A stretch of DNA of 64,000 nucleotides from Ampelomyces quisqualis (GCA_018398575.1 JAGTXZ010000008.1:558001-622000), one strand, 5' to 3'; shown: positions 38,001 to 49,166, numbered from the stretch's first letter. The notes: generated by a model from the sequence alone, not told the origin. Translations and numbers: made by a program.

Positions 38001-40250
38001 TGATAAGTAACTTGTTAGGCATCTGCTCTCTATTTGCGACATAAAGTTTATATAAGCGTTGTTTCTAATAAGGTTAGAGCCTAGCTCTTAACATAGCGTT
38101 GCCTGAAATGTAGTTTGCTTGTGCTTCTGAATCTAGAAGTGCCTTTATTCTTATTTGGTTAACTCTTACTGTAAGTTTAAGTAGTCCTGTAGAGTTAGTT
38201 GCGTTGCAGCTCTAGGTCTCTTTCTAGAGTCTAGACCTAATTCTAAAAAAGACTTGTTCTTCTTGTATCTGTTAGCTTCTTTGTTGTTATAGTGCTTCTT
38301 GCACTCTAGTTGTAGGCAGAACTGCTATGTGTAGTTTATGCAGCTGCTGTTAACAAGCATTCTGTTAGATATACTTTCTTCCTCTAATACGTTAGGAAAA
38401 CTTCCTATGCTTTGTTTATTGTATAGGTAATTTGCGCAGGTATCCTTAGGGCAATTGTACTATTAGTACTTGCAAGGTCTCTTCTGCTAAGAAAAGTATT
38501 GGTTGATTTTACTGCTGTAATGTATTAGGCAGTAGTTGCTGTTGCACGCTGTCTATAATAGAAGTCTGTGTTTTGGATTACAAGGATCCTGTAGGTATCT
38601 GTCTGTAAGCAGGATTTGATGTGATTTGTTTGCCTTCCTATCCTAGTATTCTGTAGGTATAGGGTTTAGTACTAATGCTTGCCTATTGTTGGCATAGCAT
38701 GTCTGCTTTGTGTGTAAGTTATAGTACGTCTTATGTAGTCTGTCTGCGTCTGCCTCTTGACACAGTCCTTTAACTGTCGCATTCTGGCGCACTAGTTTGG
38801 GGCTAGCTAGTAGTAAGTGTATGTCTAGCTCGTCTGGTGTAAGTTCTTGGTCTTCCTAGGTATTGTAAACTTTCTTGGTCTCTTGTAGATCCTATGTCTT
38901 ATAGACTCTGTTTCCTGGGTGTAGCGATCGTTCTTTCTCTGTAACTCTATCTGCTCTTAGAGAGTACCTATCTGTCTGTAGGCTAAGGGTATAATATTCT
39001 TGTAGGGATTGGTAACATTATTCCATGTGTTTTTGGTTAACTTTGTTGGTTTGGTTGTACCAGTTGTGAATGTTTTGTCGCGTTTGCAGTAGAAGTAATC
39101 TCCTCTGTTGGAATTGTTTGATGTTACAGTCTTGTTCCTAGTTGCGTAGTAACGCAGAGTTAGTTAAGACCTTGTTATTAGATAATGTAGTAGAGGTGTC
39201 TTCTGTCTATCCTACTATTGGTAGTCTATTAGTTGTTTAGACAATAGGTTGATCCTTAATTACAATCTATTCTTTAACGTCTTCCTCTAAAGCGTTAGTT
39301 AACACGTTAAGCTAGCGTGTAACTTTATTCTTGGAGCAACAGTCTTGCGCATAATGTCTGACCTTGTTACAGTTGTAACAGGTAATCTTGTTCTTGTTAG
39401 GCCTATCCCCTTGTAGTTGTTTCCTTAGGTAACTTTTTTGTTCTGGGCCTTTGTTAAGGTTGTCCAAGTGCATAGCTTTAGGTCTGTACCCTAAGTATGC
39501 TCCTGGTAGGCGTAGTTGATAAGTTTCTTGTCTGGGGTAGTAGCGCTGTTGTCCTTCATTTGGTTGTGTTTGTCCCTAATGTCTTTTGTTTAGGCAAAAT
39601 CCTTTATGTCCCTGCAGTAGACGTAAGGAGTATAACCTATCTTTAAGTGCTAATTTGTAGAGTTTGTTGTCTAGGCAAATAGCTTTATTCTAAAGTTCTT
39701 TAAGAGTAGTAATGTGTGTTCCGCTGCGCATAAGTTTAGCTTGTACAGCAGCCTTAAGGCCTTGTTTGTACATACGTATTAGGGCGGTGTCGTCCTACTA
39801 GATTTGTTTAGCGTATTGTTAAAAAACATTAGTATAGTTAGCAGTTAATTAGGTTTGTTTTAGACTTTAGATCTTCTGTTCTGCAATTACAGATTTCTTA
39901 AGAGGTAAGAAGATCTGTTGCAGGCGTATTTTGAACGCTTGCTAGTCTTTTACAAGGTTAGTGTTGTCTGCGTCTGTAATGTTGTTGTCTATATACTTTT
40001 AAATGATTGGAAGTACCTATTTCTTAGCGTCGCCTTTTATGTAAGTTGTAGCAAGAATAACTTTATTGTTGTTCTTGATCTTGTCTCCTTCTACGTAGAA
40101 GTGCCTGTTAAACTAGAGAATCCAGGTCTTAAGTTTGTTGCAGTCTTTATAGTAGAGATTGGGTTTGTTAACCTTAAGTCTAGATCGTCCTACTTGAGAA
40201 TGCTTAGGTGTATCTATTGCAATATTGCTGCTTATTGTAAGAGTGTTTAA
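35026..40250 (-). pseudogene. Element E gag-pol remains (Gag, protease/RT/RNase H/integrase)
   Basis: Minus strand, from N to C. The Gag region spans about 39,400-40,250, with a CCHC zinc knuckle (CYNCNKVRHYAQDC) at about 39,340-39,385. Reverse transcriptase lies at about 36,800-37,700, with the motif AYLNNILIYSE near 37,070-37,110 (YLDD to YLNN). RNase H includes the open stretch 36,145-36,375 with FKIVYTPRKDNSRANALSQR. Integrase spans about 35,350-36,100, including QLAYNNKLSKAISKTLYFANY at 35,353-35,556. The end of integrase (35,026-35,211) has IYPRFHVSLLEP, the usual run-up to the C terminus of chromodomain-type gypsy integrases. Stops and Asp-to-Asn changes break it throughout. Confidence 0.88.
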
Positions 40251-40252
40251 AG

Positions 40253-40770
40253 TGTTAAGACTGTTAGTCTAGTAGCAAATAATAAGAATGCTAGTGTAGA
40301 CTAGATGTACAGCTAAGGTTGGTTTTTGCAGATAGGTGCAGAGTTGCTTTAGATACAGAGGGTATTGTTACTAAGACAGTAAAGGCTAGGGCTTTCTAAA
40401 AAGAGTAACAAAGGTTGTATAGCTTAATGTAACTAACTTAAGTTGTTAAAACATAAGTTAAACACAATAATCTATAAGGGTTTATTATAGTTCTTATATA
40501 CTAAAGAGGTTCTACATGCTTTAGTTAGATTCTGTTGTCCTAGTGTGTCCTAGTATGCTAAGTCCTCCTGGTCTTACTAGTACTTACTAGTACGTTAGAT
40601 CCCATCGTCCTAGTGTGTCCTAGCATGCTAAGCTTTCCTAGTCTTGCTGGTACTCGCTGGTACGCTTACGTAATTTGTTTCTTGGCGTCTTAACTCAGCT
40701 TGCTGCTTAGTTACAGACTTTAGTGTTTATAAGGCAGAGCTTCTTGGTTGTTTGATCCTAGATTGTAACA
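40253..40770 (-). repeat. LTR of element E (5' LTR in sense orientation)
   Basis: 518 bp, direct repeat of 33,818-34,335, followed by AAGAG. It carries more TGG-to-TAG changes than the left copy. Confidence 0.92.
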
Positions 40771-41403
40771 AAGAGCTTTTATAGTAATATAAGTACTTAA
40801 ATGTAGAGCTATTAGATAAACAGCAGAGTATAGAATTATTTTAGGGTAATTTAGTAGTAAGTAGAGGCTTGTCTAGTTCTACTAACAGAGTTAGTCTTTT
40901 TTAAGGGAATTAATTTCTGCTAAAGCCTGTTTTAAATCTTGTTGTAATTAATTAACTTCTATTTAGGCAGAGGTTAGATTTAGTGCAGCTCTAGGCTAAG
41001 GAAGTTTCTTAGTATCTATCTTTTTTACTTTAGCACTCTATTACTAGGTTATTACAGTTAATACAAAGTTGTCTTAGAAGAAGGCTTCTAAAGTTAGTTC
41101 TTTAGAGGGAGTTATTAGCGTTACCTCTAATACTCCTAAGTTATTAATAGTCTCTAAGTTTCTATTGTAGCGCTAAACGCAACTTTTCTAAAGTAATCCT
41201 AACTATTATGTTAATAGAAAGATTTAAACCTAAAGGCTTTAGCTATTAAGAGATCTAAGAGATCCTAACTGTGTTTAATAGATTTAAGGTTGCAAACAGA
41301 TCTAATTTAGATAGAGTTCTAGACGTTTTAACGCAATCTTTTTAAAAGTAAATAGCAATATTATCTAAATGCTATTACTAGTAAGACAAAGTTTCTCTTG
41401 TAA

Positions 41404-41702
41404 TGTAACAACGCAGGTAGGTATAGCTATTAAAATTAAATTAGATACGTATTAGAGGCATATAAGAGTGCGTGTTGTATTAAAGATTCTAGATTAGCTA
41501 TATACTTATAAGTCTTGTACAAAAGAACAAGAGAAACTTATCCTCTATCTATGCTATAGGCTTATATTTATAGTAGGCGTAGCAGCTAAGTTAGAGCGTT
41601 ATTAGAGCGCTTTTAGTCCTAATCTGCTAGCTTCCTACATAATCTGTTACTAAGCCTTTATAAGGTATTAGATGTAACATGTGTTTGCATGTGCTTGTCA
41701 CA
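41404..41702 (-). repeat. LTR of element D (5' LTR in sense orientation)
   Basis: 299 bp, TGTAACAACGCAGG...GTGCTTGTCACA, same family as 85-383. It is the last repeat before the gene block. Confidence 0.9.
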
Positions 41703-42657
41703 TAACCTAGCTAAGTTGGGTAAGAAAACTTAAAAAAAGTATTTAGTAATAACTAAGTTAAATAACTACTAACACTAGGCTTGGAAAGGGGTTACAAATT
41801 TGTAAATTAGTAAATGCGAAGTAATTACTTAGTAAACCCCTATCTGTGACTTAGGCTGCCACAATAATGGTGCGCAACAACAAGCTTCGCACGCCTAACG
41901 AATCAGAGAGCGCGCTGCTCGACCTCGCATTTGCATCAGGATTGTATAATTGCGACCAGGATCATTTTTTTCAGCCGTGGTTACAGCAGCTTCCTCATGA
42001 AGCATACCGGCGCCGCCCTCGAGACGTCTTTGGTCAAGGCGAGTGAAGAATCCATCACAGTAGCCAGACACGAGGAGGCCAGATCGTTGTGGATTCTGTG
42101 TGTCTTGTATTGCACCTCAGCTTCGAACGTGGATGTATTAAGCCAGCGAGTGCATGGGCGATATATCGTCGACTTTATCTGGACCATCTGTACGCCAGGG
42201 CGGCTTGTGGACAGTCGGTGGCCACACGTGATTCTGCCTGGATGGTGCAACGACCTTAGAACCTTGGGATGGCTGTTCGCCGCAAAACGAGCGGGTCTCG
42301 CTGTTGCGTTCAAAGGATCGAATGCTATCATAAGGAGTGTGGCATGCGGTGTATGTGCTGCATGGAGTCGCTGCTTTCTCGACATTAGTCATGGTGCCGC
42401 GACTGGGCGCGATGTCATTACTCATGGTCAAGTCCAATGGCCGCACAGATCGAAATTAGGCTAGCACGGCGCCATTTTGAAGCGTCTTCCTCGCCTGGCC
42501 TGAATTTGTTTACTTTGACGTCCTTGGATTTATCGTAGCTTACATTCCGTCGTGGTAAATCGTGGAGATTCCCGACATGTTCCCAAATGATCTCCTCTGA
42601 TCAATCCATCCATCCAACTGTGGTAAACGCCATTGCTAGCCACGCGTGAGTTCCAGC
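41703..42657. other. Boundary between AT-rich repeat block and GC-balanced gene block
   Basis: Base composition changes within about 100 bp, around 41,850-41,900. Left of it the sequence is AT-rich like the repeats. Right of it CpG, TGA, TCA and CCA are normal. Open stretches exist on both strands (177 codons at 41,931-42,464 plus; 134 codons at 41,981-42,385 minus) but neither shows a domain, a splice pattern or a plausible composition. I call no gene here. The right end is the 3' side of the DJ-1-like gene. Confidence 0.6.
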
Positions 42658-43701
42658 TCAAACATCAATCGCATCGACCGTAACGCCCTTGACCCAAGAA
42701 TACTGAATAACACGAGCGACTTCAAGAGCCGACTCGTGAGTCACCAAAGAACCTACCAGGTACAGCGACGCGTCCAGCGCAGCAGTGACGCCGCCTGTGG
42801 TGATGACACGCATGCCACCCAGCGGCATCTGAGCGCGTCGAGCAATAGACTCGCGGCGGCGAGAGTCACGCATGGCGTTGCTGCCCTTGCGAGCAATCGA
42901 CTTGCGACGAGCATGCTGCATGTTGGGGCCATTGTCTTCTACAGGCTGGCGGCTCTTCTTGATGATGTACCTGCCCATCATCAGTAAGTGTGGTGCAAGC
43001 TTGCTTCAACGACTTACGGGTTGTCGTCGGGGTTCTCGCCCAGGTCGAAACGAGCGTTGTTCACGACGTAGCGCTCCTCCATGACATCTGTGCGCATGGA
43101 CATGTCGCGGCGAGCAGCATCTTGACAGATGGTCTCGAGGCGGACGTAGAAGTCTGGGTGTGTTGTAGCAGCGAGCCCCTCGAGCATGCCCTGATGAGCA
43201 AGCAGCAAAGAACCAATGTCGACGGCAAGGACGGTGCGCTCCTTTTCTGGGTTCTTCTCGTGAAGCTCGACGTATTTGGTGAGGAGGTTGAGGGGCTCGG
43301 CCTTCTTCTCGAGGACGTCGAAGACGCCCTCGCCGCCCGGGACGATGATGACATCAAAGTCCTCGAGCTCATCATTGGCATCGTTGTAGTCCATGTCGGC
43401 CTTGATGGTGAGGCCCTGGACCGAAGTCATGGCCGCGGATGCACCAACGAACTGGCAGTCGAAGGCCCTGCTGGCTGCAATGTGGTCAATACAGGCCCAA
43501 TTGGCTTGGACAAGCTCCAGGGCTGCGGGAGCTCGCCAATTGGCTGCCAAAGTGCTTACACTTGTTCTTGGGGTCGTGGAGGGAGCGGCTCAAGACCTCG
43601 AGAGGGCCGGCCACGTCGAGCGTGTTGTAGCCAGGGAAGAGGGCAAACAGCACCTTGACCACCTCCACGGGGCCAGCAGTGCTGTCAGCGATTGCACTCA
43701 T
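42658..43701 (-). CDS. DJ-1/PfpI-family protein (class I glutamine amidotransferase fold)
   Basis: Three exons on the minus strand: 43,701-43,560, 43,474-43,018 and 42,970-42,658. The introns (85 and 47 bases) are GTAAGC...TTGCAG and GTAAGT...GGGCAG. The spliced product is 303 residues. It opens with VLFALFPGYNTLDVAGPLEVL (about 17-37, with the conserved Glu35), then FDVIIVPGGEGVFD (87-100) and LAVDIGSLLLAHQG (130-143) before ATTHPDFY. The C-terminal core is VITTGGVTAALDASLYLVG. An Arg/Lys/Ser-rich insert (about 220-250) precedes it. In the nucleophile elbow the usual Cys (V-C-x-G-S) is Asp133, so Cys-based chemistry is doubtful. Relatives include isonitrile hydratases, glyoxalase III/deglycase-type enzymes and non-enzymatic regulators, so I cannot choose a reaction. 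The gene is divergent from PIG-S. Confidence 0.85.
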
Positions 43702-44245
43702 TGTGACTGATTTGGGAGGGGATGTAGTCTGGGATGGATTGGAATGGAATGGTGAAGCTGGTTGATGAGACTGTAAGTCTCTGTCGTGCGAGCAAGTTGG
43801 AGGGGAGACGAACGGGTCTGATCAGGTGAGGGGCCGTCTTACAATCTCGTGCCCACCGCGTCACGCCCACAGAGCTCCTTCCCCAGAAATGCTGCTCCCC
43901 CGCAGCTTGGCACGCGCACGGAGCAGAAGAAGCGGGGCAGAATGCTCTCTGATCGAAGACGCTAAAACGCTGCCCTGGCTAACACACGACCACAGCTTGT
44001 CGTGCCGGAGCAGACGACAAGACATGTTCCGGAACAAACTATATCGAAGATTGTCCTCTGAGCCGACTGCAGTCGTCTGGTCACTCAAAACATTCCCCTC
44101 GAGCCCTGCGGCTGTTTCGGCCCGCAGCCAGTGCTCTAGCACGGCATGCCCGTCAGGGTGCACGTGACCAGTCCGCTCACATATGCACGGGCCAAGCTTC
44201 ACGCGTCACGCTCCCAAGTGGCACCTCAACCACCACGACGGCAAC
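43702..44245. promoter_or_regulatory. Divergent promoter region, DJ-1-like (-) / PIG-S (+)
   Basis: 544 bp between the two start codons. A CACGTG E-box palindrome lies at 44,161-44,166, 80 bp upstream of the PIG-S start. CT-rich and GGGAGGGG-like stretches lie near the DJ-1-like start (43,709-43,830). No TATA box stands out. Sharing of control between the two genes is inference. Confidence 0.4.
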
Positions 44246-45968
44246 ATGGCTTCGCCCAACAGCGCCGACACGGCTCGGGCGGACAACAGTGGGTCTCTCG
44301 ATGCGGTCCGCGCACAGAAATCACCGCCACCTGAATCCGCAGAGAGCATTTGGCTGCGCCGGCTTGCGATCCTCTCCTTTTGGGGCGTGGTTGTCTTCCT
44401 GGGCGTCCCAATATGGCTGAAGACGACGGCCATCTACAGGGCCGAGTTGCCACTGCAGACAATGACGGAATGGGCCGAGGGCAAGGTGTGCATGCTTCTG
44501 CTCCGTCACCAGTGCTTCTGCTAACCATGGCCAGGTGTGCAGGCCAGTCTTTCCGCTGCGCATCGCCGTCGAAGCCCCCATTCCGCCCTCGCACACCCAG
44601 CAACTGATACAGCTGGCGCAACACACCCTCGACAGCCTCAACGAGTTCCCCGCGCATCAGCTCCACCTCCAGCTCGCCGAGAGCTCGACGCTTGCGAACG
44701 CCTCGCAACAAGTTGTCAGCGACGGCACGACCATTCGTGGCAATGATGACGACGTGGCATTGAGGATCCGTCTGATCTCCATCGAGACCGGGGCAACGCC
44801 TCGAGCACGCCTGCAGCCATACTCGTCTACCCTCGATATCTACTATTCGCCGGAGCAGGTGCCACCAAGAGCCTCGTCGGACTCGCCCCTCGTGGGATTC
44901 ATGGCACAAGAGCTGCATCGCCTCTTCGCCGAAGAACAGGCCCAGTTGGCGTGGCTCCTGTCCACCGCTCCGGGCACAGATACTAGCAAGCTGCCCCCGC
45001 TCACGCACGAGCAATTTGCAGAGCTCCAGCGCCAATCCACAAGGGCGCTCAAATACGCACCCACATACCACCTGACCTTCTCCTTGTTCACTCCAACGTA
45101 TACGCCGTCAGCGTGGGACATACAACAGGCCCTGCGCATTTACTTCGACCCTCTGCTTCAATCGTTCGCTGCCATCAGCAACTTTACAGTAGACACCCAG
45201 GTCCAGCTGTACGCTACCTTCTCTCCTTCCATAACTCAGCCCGAGTTCAGCCATGATCTCAACGCATGGACCCTCCGCAAAGAGGATCTCAGTGGTTTCG
45301 TCAACGCTGCCGAATGGCCCCTCAGTCCCAGCATCGGCCAAGGTCCAACGGTCAATTTTGTCCTCTACGTACCCGAACAGAGCCAATCCCCACTCATCAT
45401 CAAAGAGAATGCAGGCACTAGCTGGCTGATCCCCCAATGGGGAGGGGTACACATACTCAATTTTGGTGCGGAGACCGTTCCTCAGAGTTTGACCGCGGAC
45501 GCTCTTGCACCAGCTATGCATGCCTTCTCAGACCAATTAATTTCCTTGTTCGGTTTGCCTCCAGCCCCAGCCTCGTTACCGCTTCGCATCTCCACCCTTG
45601 AACGAATTCGAGCAACATCGCTCATCATCTCAACCTCGTCTACTTTGGGCGCACTCGCTCAGGTCTACCAGAAGCTCCAATCCATTCCAGTACCAGACAA
45701 TGTCGCGCAGTCTACTGCTCTGACTATCGCACACCTACAGCAAGCGTGTGACTCTCTTCACCAAGGTCAATTCCACGCCGCTCTCGAAAATGCTCGAACC
45801 GCCCAGGTTGAGGCTGAAAAGGCCTTCTTTGAACGATCCATGGTAGGACAGGTGTACTTTCCAGATGAGCACAAGGTTGCTGTATATCTTCCTTTCTTGG
45901 GTCCAGTCGCCGTACCTCTTATCATGGCAGCTCTGAAGGAGTTGAAGGCAGCACTGAAGAGGGGATGA
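44246..45968 (+). CDS. GPI17: GPI transamidase component PIG-S (Gpi17)
   Basis: Two exons, 44,246-44,485 and 44,535-45,968. The 49-base intron is GTGTGC...CTAAC...GGCCAG. The product is 557 residues, about the usual PIG-S length. An N-terminal membrane segment (about 39-57, SFWGVVVFLGVPIWL) is followed by the family signature WLKTTAIYRAELPLQTM. A large lumenal domain follows, with VNFVLYVPEQSQSPL and WGGVHILNF, and a second hydrophobic segment lies at the very C terminus (VYLPFLGPVAVPLIMAALKEL) with a basic tail. PIG-S is one of five subunits of the ER-membrane complex that cleaves the C-terminal signal of precursors and attaches the GPI anchor. In fungi this supplies cell-wall and surface proteins. 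The start at 44,246 has a good context (CAACATGG); an in-frame ATG at 44,183 would add 21 residues. Confidence 0.93.
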
Positions 45969-46668
45969 AAGAGTTGCTTAGCCTCCAGATCTTCTTGAGC
46001 GGGGCTCCCTCGCTGAATGCCACCATGTCGCCGTCCAGCTCAGTTTAAGGAAGGTTGCTGTTTATGTCAAGATGTATCGCAGGAATGGGGCACAGGTAGC
46101 TTGAGCGATTCGTCGGTTACGGCTCTAAACATGCTAGCTTTAGCGCAGCCAACGCCTAGAAGCGGAGGGATTCCGGGGCAGGCGCGAGGGTGTATGATGT
46201 ATCACGAAAGGCCCCCACTGCGGGGTACTTCACCCAGATCGATCCGGCCACCGCCTGAGGCGTACATCCCTAAGCTTCACTCGGCTAGAGCACCCTGGTC
46301 AATTGAACTCAAGGCAAGCAAAAACTGTTGTATACAGGAGCGACTTCTATATGCTATGCCATCAGTTAAATTATATATCCACTGGGCTTCGGCACATACT
46401 CAATCTAACTCTTCATCACGAGTAAATCCTGGAGGTAAGATGCTACGAAATAAATCTAGTCGTCAGCCTCAACCATATCTCAGCTGTATCCAATAAGCGA
46501 GAAGTCTCAATACCTGACTGTAAGCAGCAGCCCAGATGCAGGAAAGACCTAGCGCAATTATGTGGCACGGCTATAAGTATTCTGCGTCTCTGCAAGTCTC
46601 CAACTTCGTAAACCCACTCCGACGTCCGATTCTACTCATCATCACAGCAGGCACATCCGTCACCCAAT
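45969..46668. other. Intergenic region between PIG-S and the beta-lactamase-like gene
   Basis: 700 bp. A plus-strand open stretch (159 codons, 46,017-46,496) has no recognisable domain and a Pro/Ser/Arg-rich composition typical of chance frames. I treat it as non-coding, holding the PIG-S 3' end and the promoter of the next gene. A CT-rich patch and ATCATCACAGC lie just before the ATG at 46,669. Confidence 0.5.
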
Positions 46669-48035
46669 ATGCCTCTTTCTGCCCAAGGTGTCCAAGGCGT
46701 CAAAGACGTCCTAGACGGCTTCGTCAAAGATGGATCACCTGGCCTAGTATTCTCAGCCGTTGACAAGTCAGGCAAAATCCTCGTCGAACATGCCGCAGGC
46801 ACCGTCGGCGTTGACTCTGCTGAGCCCATGGACAAAGACACAACCGTCTTCTGGCTCGCATCCTGCACCAAACTCGTGACTGCCATCGCCGTGCTCCAAC
46901 TCGTCGAGCAAGGAAAAATCACCCTCGACGATGCGTCTTTCGTCAAGAAACTCATGCCCGAAATTCAAGACAAGAAAGTCTACGCCGACGGTGTCACTCC
47001 CATCGACCAAGCAAAGGACGTCACTGTCCGCATGATGCTCGCTCACACGGCGGGTTTCGCATACGCCTTCATCGACCCACGCGTACAGTCTCAAGCTCCT
47101 CTTGAGGGTGCGACGGGTGACAGGAACGACATCCTCAGTGCCCGCCTTGTGAATCAACCCGACAGCATGTGGGAGTACGGCATCAATATGGACTGGGCAG
47201 GCCTCGTTCTCGAGCGCGTAACCGGCCAAACTCTAGGTGCATACTTCCAGGAACACGTATTCTCACCCGTAGGTATCTCGGCCTCGGATGCATCGTTCTT
47301 CCCTGGGAAAGAGGTGCAGAAGAACATTGCGCACATGCATCAGCGCGATGGCGAGGGCAAGTTGAGCGAGCGCGAGCATTTATTCACGGATTGCTGGAAG
47401 CAGGATAGTAAAGAGCAGCAGGATATATTCTTTCAATCTGGTGGCGCGGGACTGTGGTCCAAGCCAAAAGAATACGTCAAGATTCTTGCTGCGCTGTTAA
47501 ATGACGGAACCAGTCCAACTACAGGGATGCAGATACTGAAGAAAGAAACGGTTGATTTGTTGTGCGAAAATCAAATTCCTGATCAGTACGCGCTTCCTTG
47601 ATCCCGATCCCTTCTTTAATAGCTACTCATGCTAACATGATCAAACAGACCAGATTTTGCACGCAACGGCCCTCCACCCGCAAATCCCACGCTCGCCGCC
47701 CACGCACCCGAAATGTTCCCGCAGCCCGGCAACCCGCCGCAAGGATGGGGCTTCGGCGGGTTCCTTGCGTTTGAACCGAGTCCGTCTGGGCGCGGCAAGA
47801 ATTCGATCTGGTGGATGGGATTGGCGAATTGTTTTTGGTGGGTGGATCGAACCAAGGGTGTTGCTGGGATGGTAGGAGCGCAGGTAAGCAAGCGACTTCA
47901 AGTGTGAATTTTCAATCAGCCGTGGGTGGGTGCTAATGTGCGTGTGTGTGTGTGCAGGTACTACCGAATGGTGATCCAAAGGTGATTCCAGCGTGGTTTA
48001 TGTGCGAGAAGACAATCTACGATAACTTGGAATAA
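46669..48035 (+). CDS. Serine beta-lactamase-like hydrolase/acyltransferase (EstB/LovD type)
   Basis: Three exons: 46,669-47,585, 47,649-47,883 and 47,958-48,035. The introns (63 and 74 bases) are GTACGC...GCTAAC...AAACAG and GTAAGC...GTGCAG. The product is 409 residues, close to the length of LovD-type enzymes. The catalytic S-x-x-K motif is S65-C-T-K68 within FWLASCTKLVTAIAVLQLVE. The second motif Tyr is Y170 in MWEYGINMDWAG. The third region is the Trp-rich stretch near the C terminus (KNSIWWMGLANCFWWVDRTKGVAG) that family-VIII esterases and LovD use in place of KTG. No signal peptide is seen, so it is probably cytosolic. The fold acts through an acyl-serine. Members are esterases, beta-lactamases or acyltransferases of polyketide pathways. 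No polyketide synthase is near, so the substrate is unknown. Confidence 0.9.
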
Positions 48036-49166
48036 GCCATGGTCGCTCTGGAATTATTCTCACCAGCATTGAAATCACTCCATTTCTCAAATCAATCAAA
48101 TCTAAAAAGAAGAAAAAAATCCTCAACAGACCACTTATTCCTTCTTCAACCCACTCCCCCTCCCTATTCCCCATTTCCCCCCCGTACCCTCCTTTCCCAC
48201 TCCATCCGCTATCCCCTCGAAAACCCCGCCAATCTAGTCCAACCCAGTGCCACCCCTTGCTCGCGCCGTGATGACATACGCCGACGTAATCCAGCAAGTC
48301 GTCGTCGCCCATGCCCAGAGATGACGCCGTGGAGAATGCCCGCGCTATTGAAGCCTCTGGACAGCGCAGCGACAAGTAAAGCAAAGCAGTATTCCAACCC
48401 CAACGCGGTACGCGTACATGCATGCAGAACTCCATGGCTGGCTAATTCCGTCTGCGGGATCCATATATTCTTCGGGGGGGGGGGGAGGCGAGGGGCTAGA
48501 AAAAGTTATGCTCGGGTTGTGGTTTAGCTGAGTGGACTGCTTGGTACAGGTACCGTACCGGCGTCGACGACGAATTTGTCGCTGACGAATTGTTACTGTT
48601 CGTATGTTCTGGTATGGAGTCGGGATTGTGCTGGATCGCTGTGCATTATCACTGCAAACATGGCAAACTTGGAGGGGTGGAAAAGGTGGGATGCGGGGGA
48701 GGTGGAGGCTTTTGCTTGGGAGGGATCGGAGGCGGGATGAGATGTGGAGTCGGAAAATGGCTGGGTTCAGGCAGATGGATATGGATTCTGACTTGGATGT
48801 AGTGAGTGATATGATGGTTTGTTTGCTGGTGAAGTTTCACTCTAGAAGTGATCAAAGGTCATACTGGATGATTATGTATATGTTGGTTTGACATATGTTG
48901 GATTGACATGTGTGATGGCGGGCGCTGCACAGGGCCATTGGGGTAGTTGGGATGATTGTGTCAAACGCTCAGTGCGACCAAACGAATCCAGCATGCGATC
49001 CAGGACAAAAGTCTGTTGGGACACCAACATGCTTGCCCGAATGACAGTCATGTCAATGCGTGTGTTTTGCTGCTATGCAATCAAAAATTCCAACCAAGAA
49101 CAAGTACACCAACGCTATGCCATACATCCAAGCTTATCCTATCTCACCTCACAGCTCCTCATCACC
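48036..49166. other. Intergenic region between convergent genes
   Basis: 1.13 kb between the beta-lactamase-like stop and the Fab1 stop. It holds a pyrimidine-rich tract on the plus strand (about 48,118-48,215), a run of 12 G (48,474-48,485), a GC-rich repeat GGTACCGTACCGGCGTCGACGACG-like patch (about 48,545-48,575) and purine-rich stretches near 48,675-48,770. Open stretches on both strands are low-complexity and I reject them as genes. Confidence 0.5.

Larger units (their letters stand above)
33818..40770 (-). mobile_element. Element E: complete Ty3/gypsy LTR retrotransposon nested in element D
   Basis: 6,953 bp, bounded by two 518-bp LTRs (33,818-34,335 and 40,253-40,770) starting TGTTAAGACTGTT and ending GATTGTAACA or GATCGTAACA. 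The target duplication AAGAG is at 33,813-33,817 and 40,771-40,775. Gag-pol reads on the minus strand, so the right LTR is the 5' LTR. It belongs to a different family from A/B/D and from C. TGG, TGA and CCA are still present in its interior, unlike the surrounding block, so it is the least mutated and probably the youngest element here. Confidence 0.93.
31419..41702 (-). mobile_element. Element D: truncated gypsy element of the A/B family, split by element E
   Basis: Collinear with element A from about 10,401 to 13,727: 31,419-33,817 and 40,776-41,702, interrupted by element E. It keeps the sense 5' LTR (41,404-41,702), the gag region and the first part of reverse transcriptase, and lacks integrase, accessory frame and 3' LTR. 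The truncation is at the left and abuts unrelated repeat DNA. It is RIP-mutated like A. The mutated RT motif YLNNILI can still be read on the minus strand near 31,500-31,530. Confidence 0.85.

Noticed and set aside
39918..40250. 110-codon plus-strand frame at the right end of element E
   Set aside because: It is the complement of the Gag region of element E, whose zinc knuckle and orientation are clear on the minus strand.
1..41702. A large cargo-carrying (Starship-like) element
   Set aside because: No tyrosine-recombinase captain gene or cargo genes are visible. Nested LTR elements, a pogo-like relic and tandem repeats account for the recognisable parts.
41931..42464. Overlapping open stretches of 177 (+) and 134 (-) codons just right of the repeat block
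   Set aside because: No domain, no splice logic, high Cys/Trp/Arg chance composition, and both strands open over the same bases.
46017..46496. 159-codon plus-strand frame between PIG-S and the beta-lactamase-like gene
   Set aside because: Composition looks random and no motif is present. It lies in expected 3' and 5' untranslated DNA.
46669..48035. Part of a polyketide gene cluster, because of the LovD-like hydrolase
   Set aside because: The neighbours are PIG-S and FAB1. No synthase, transporter or cluster regulator is present.
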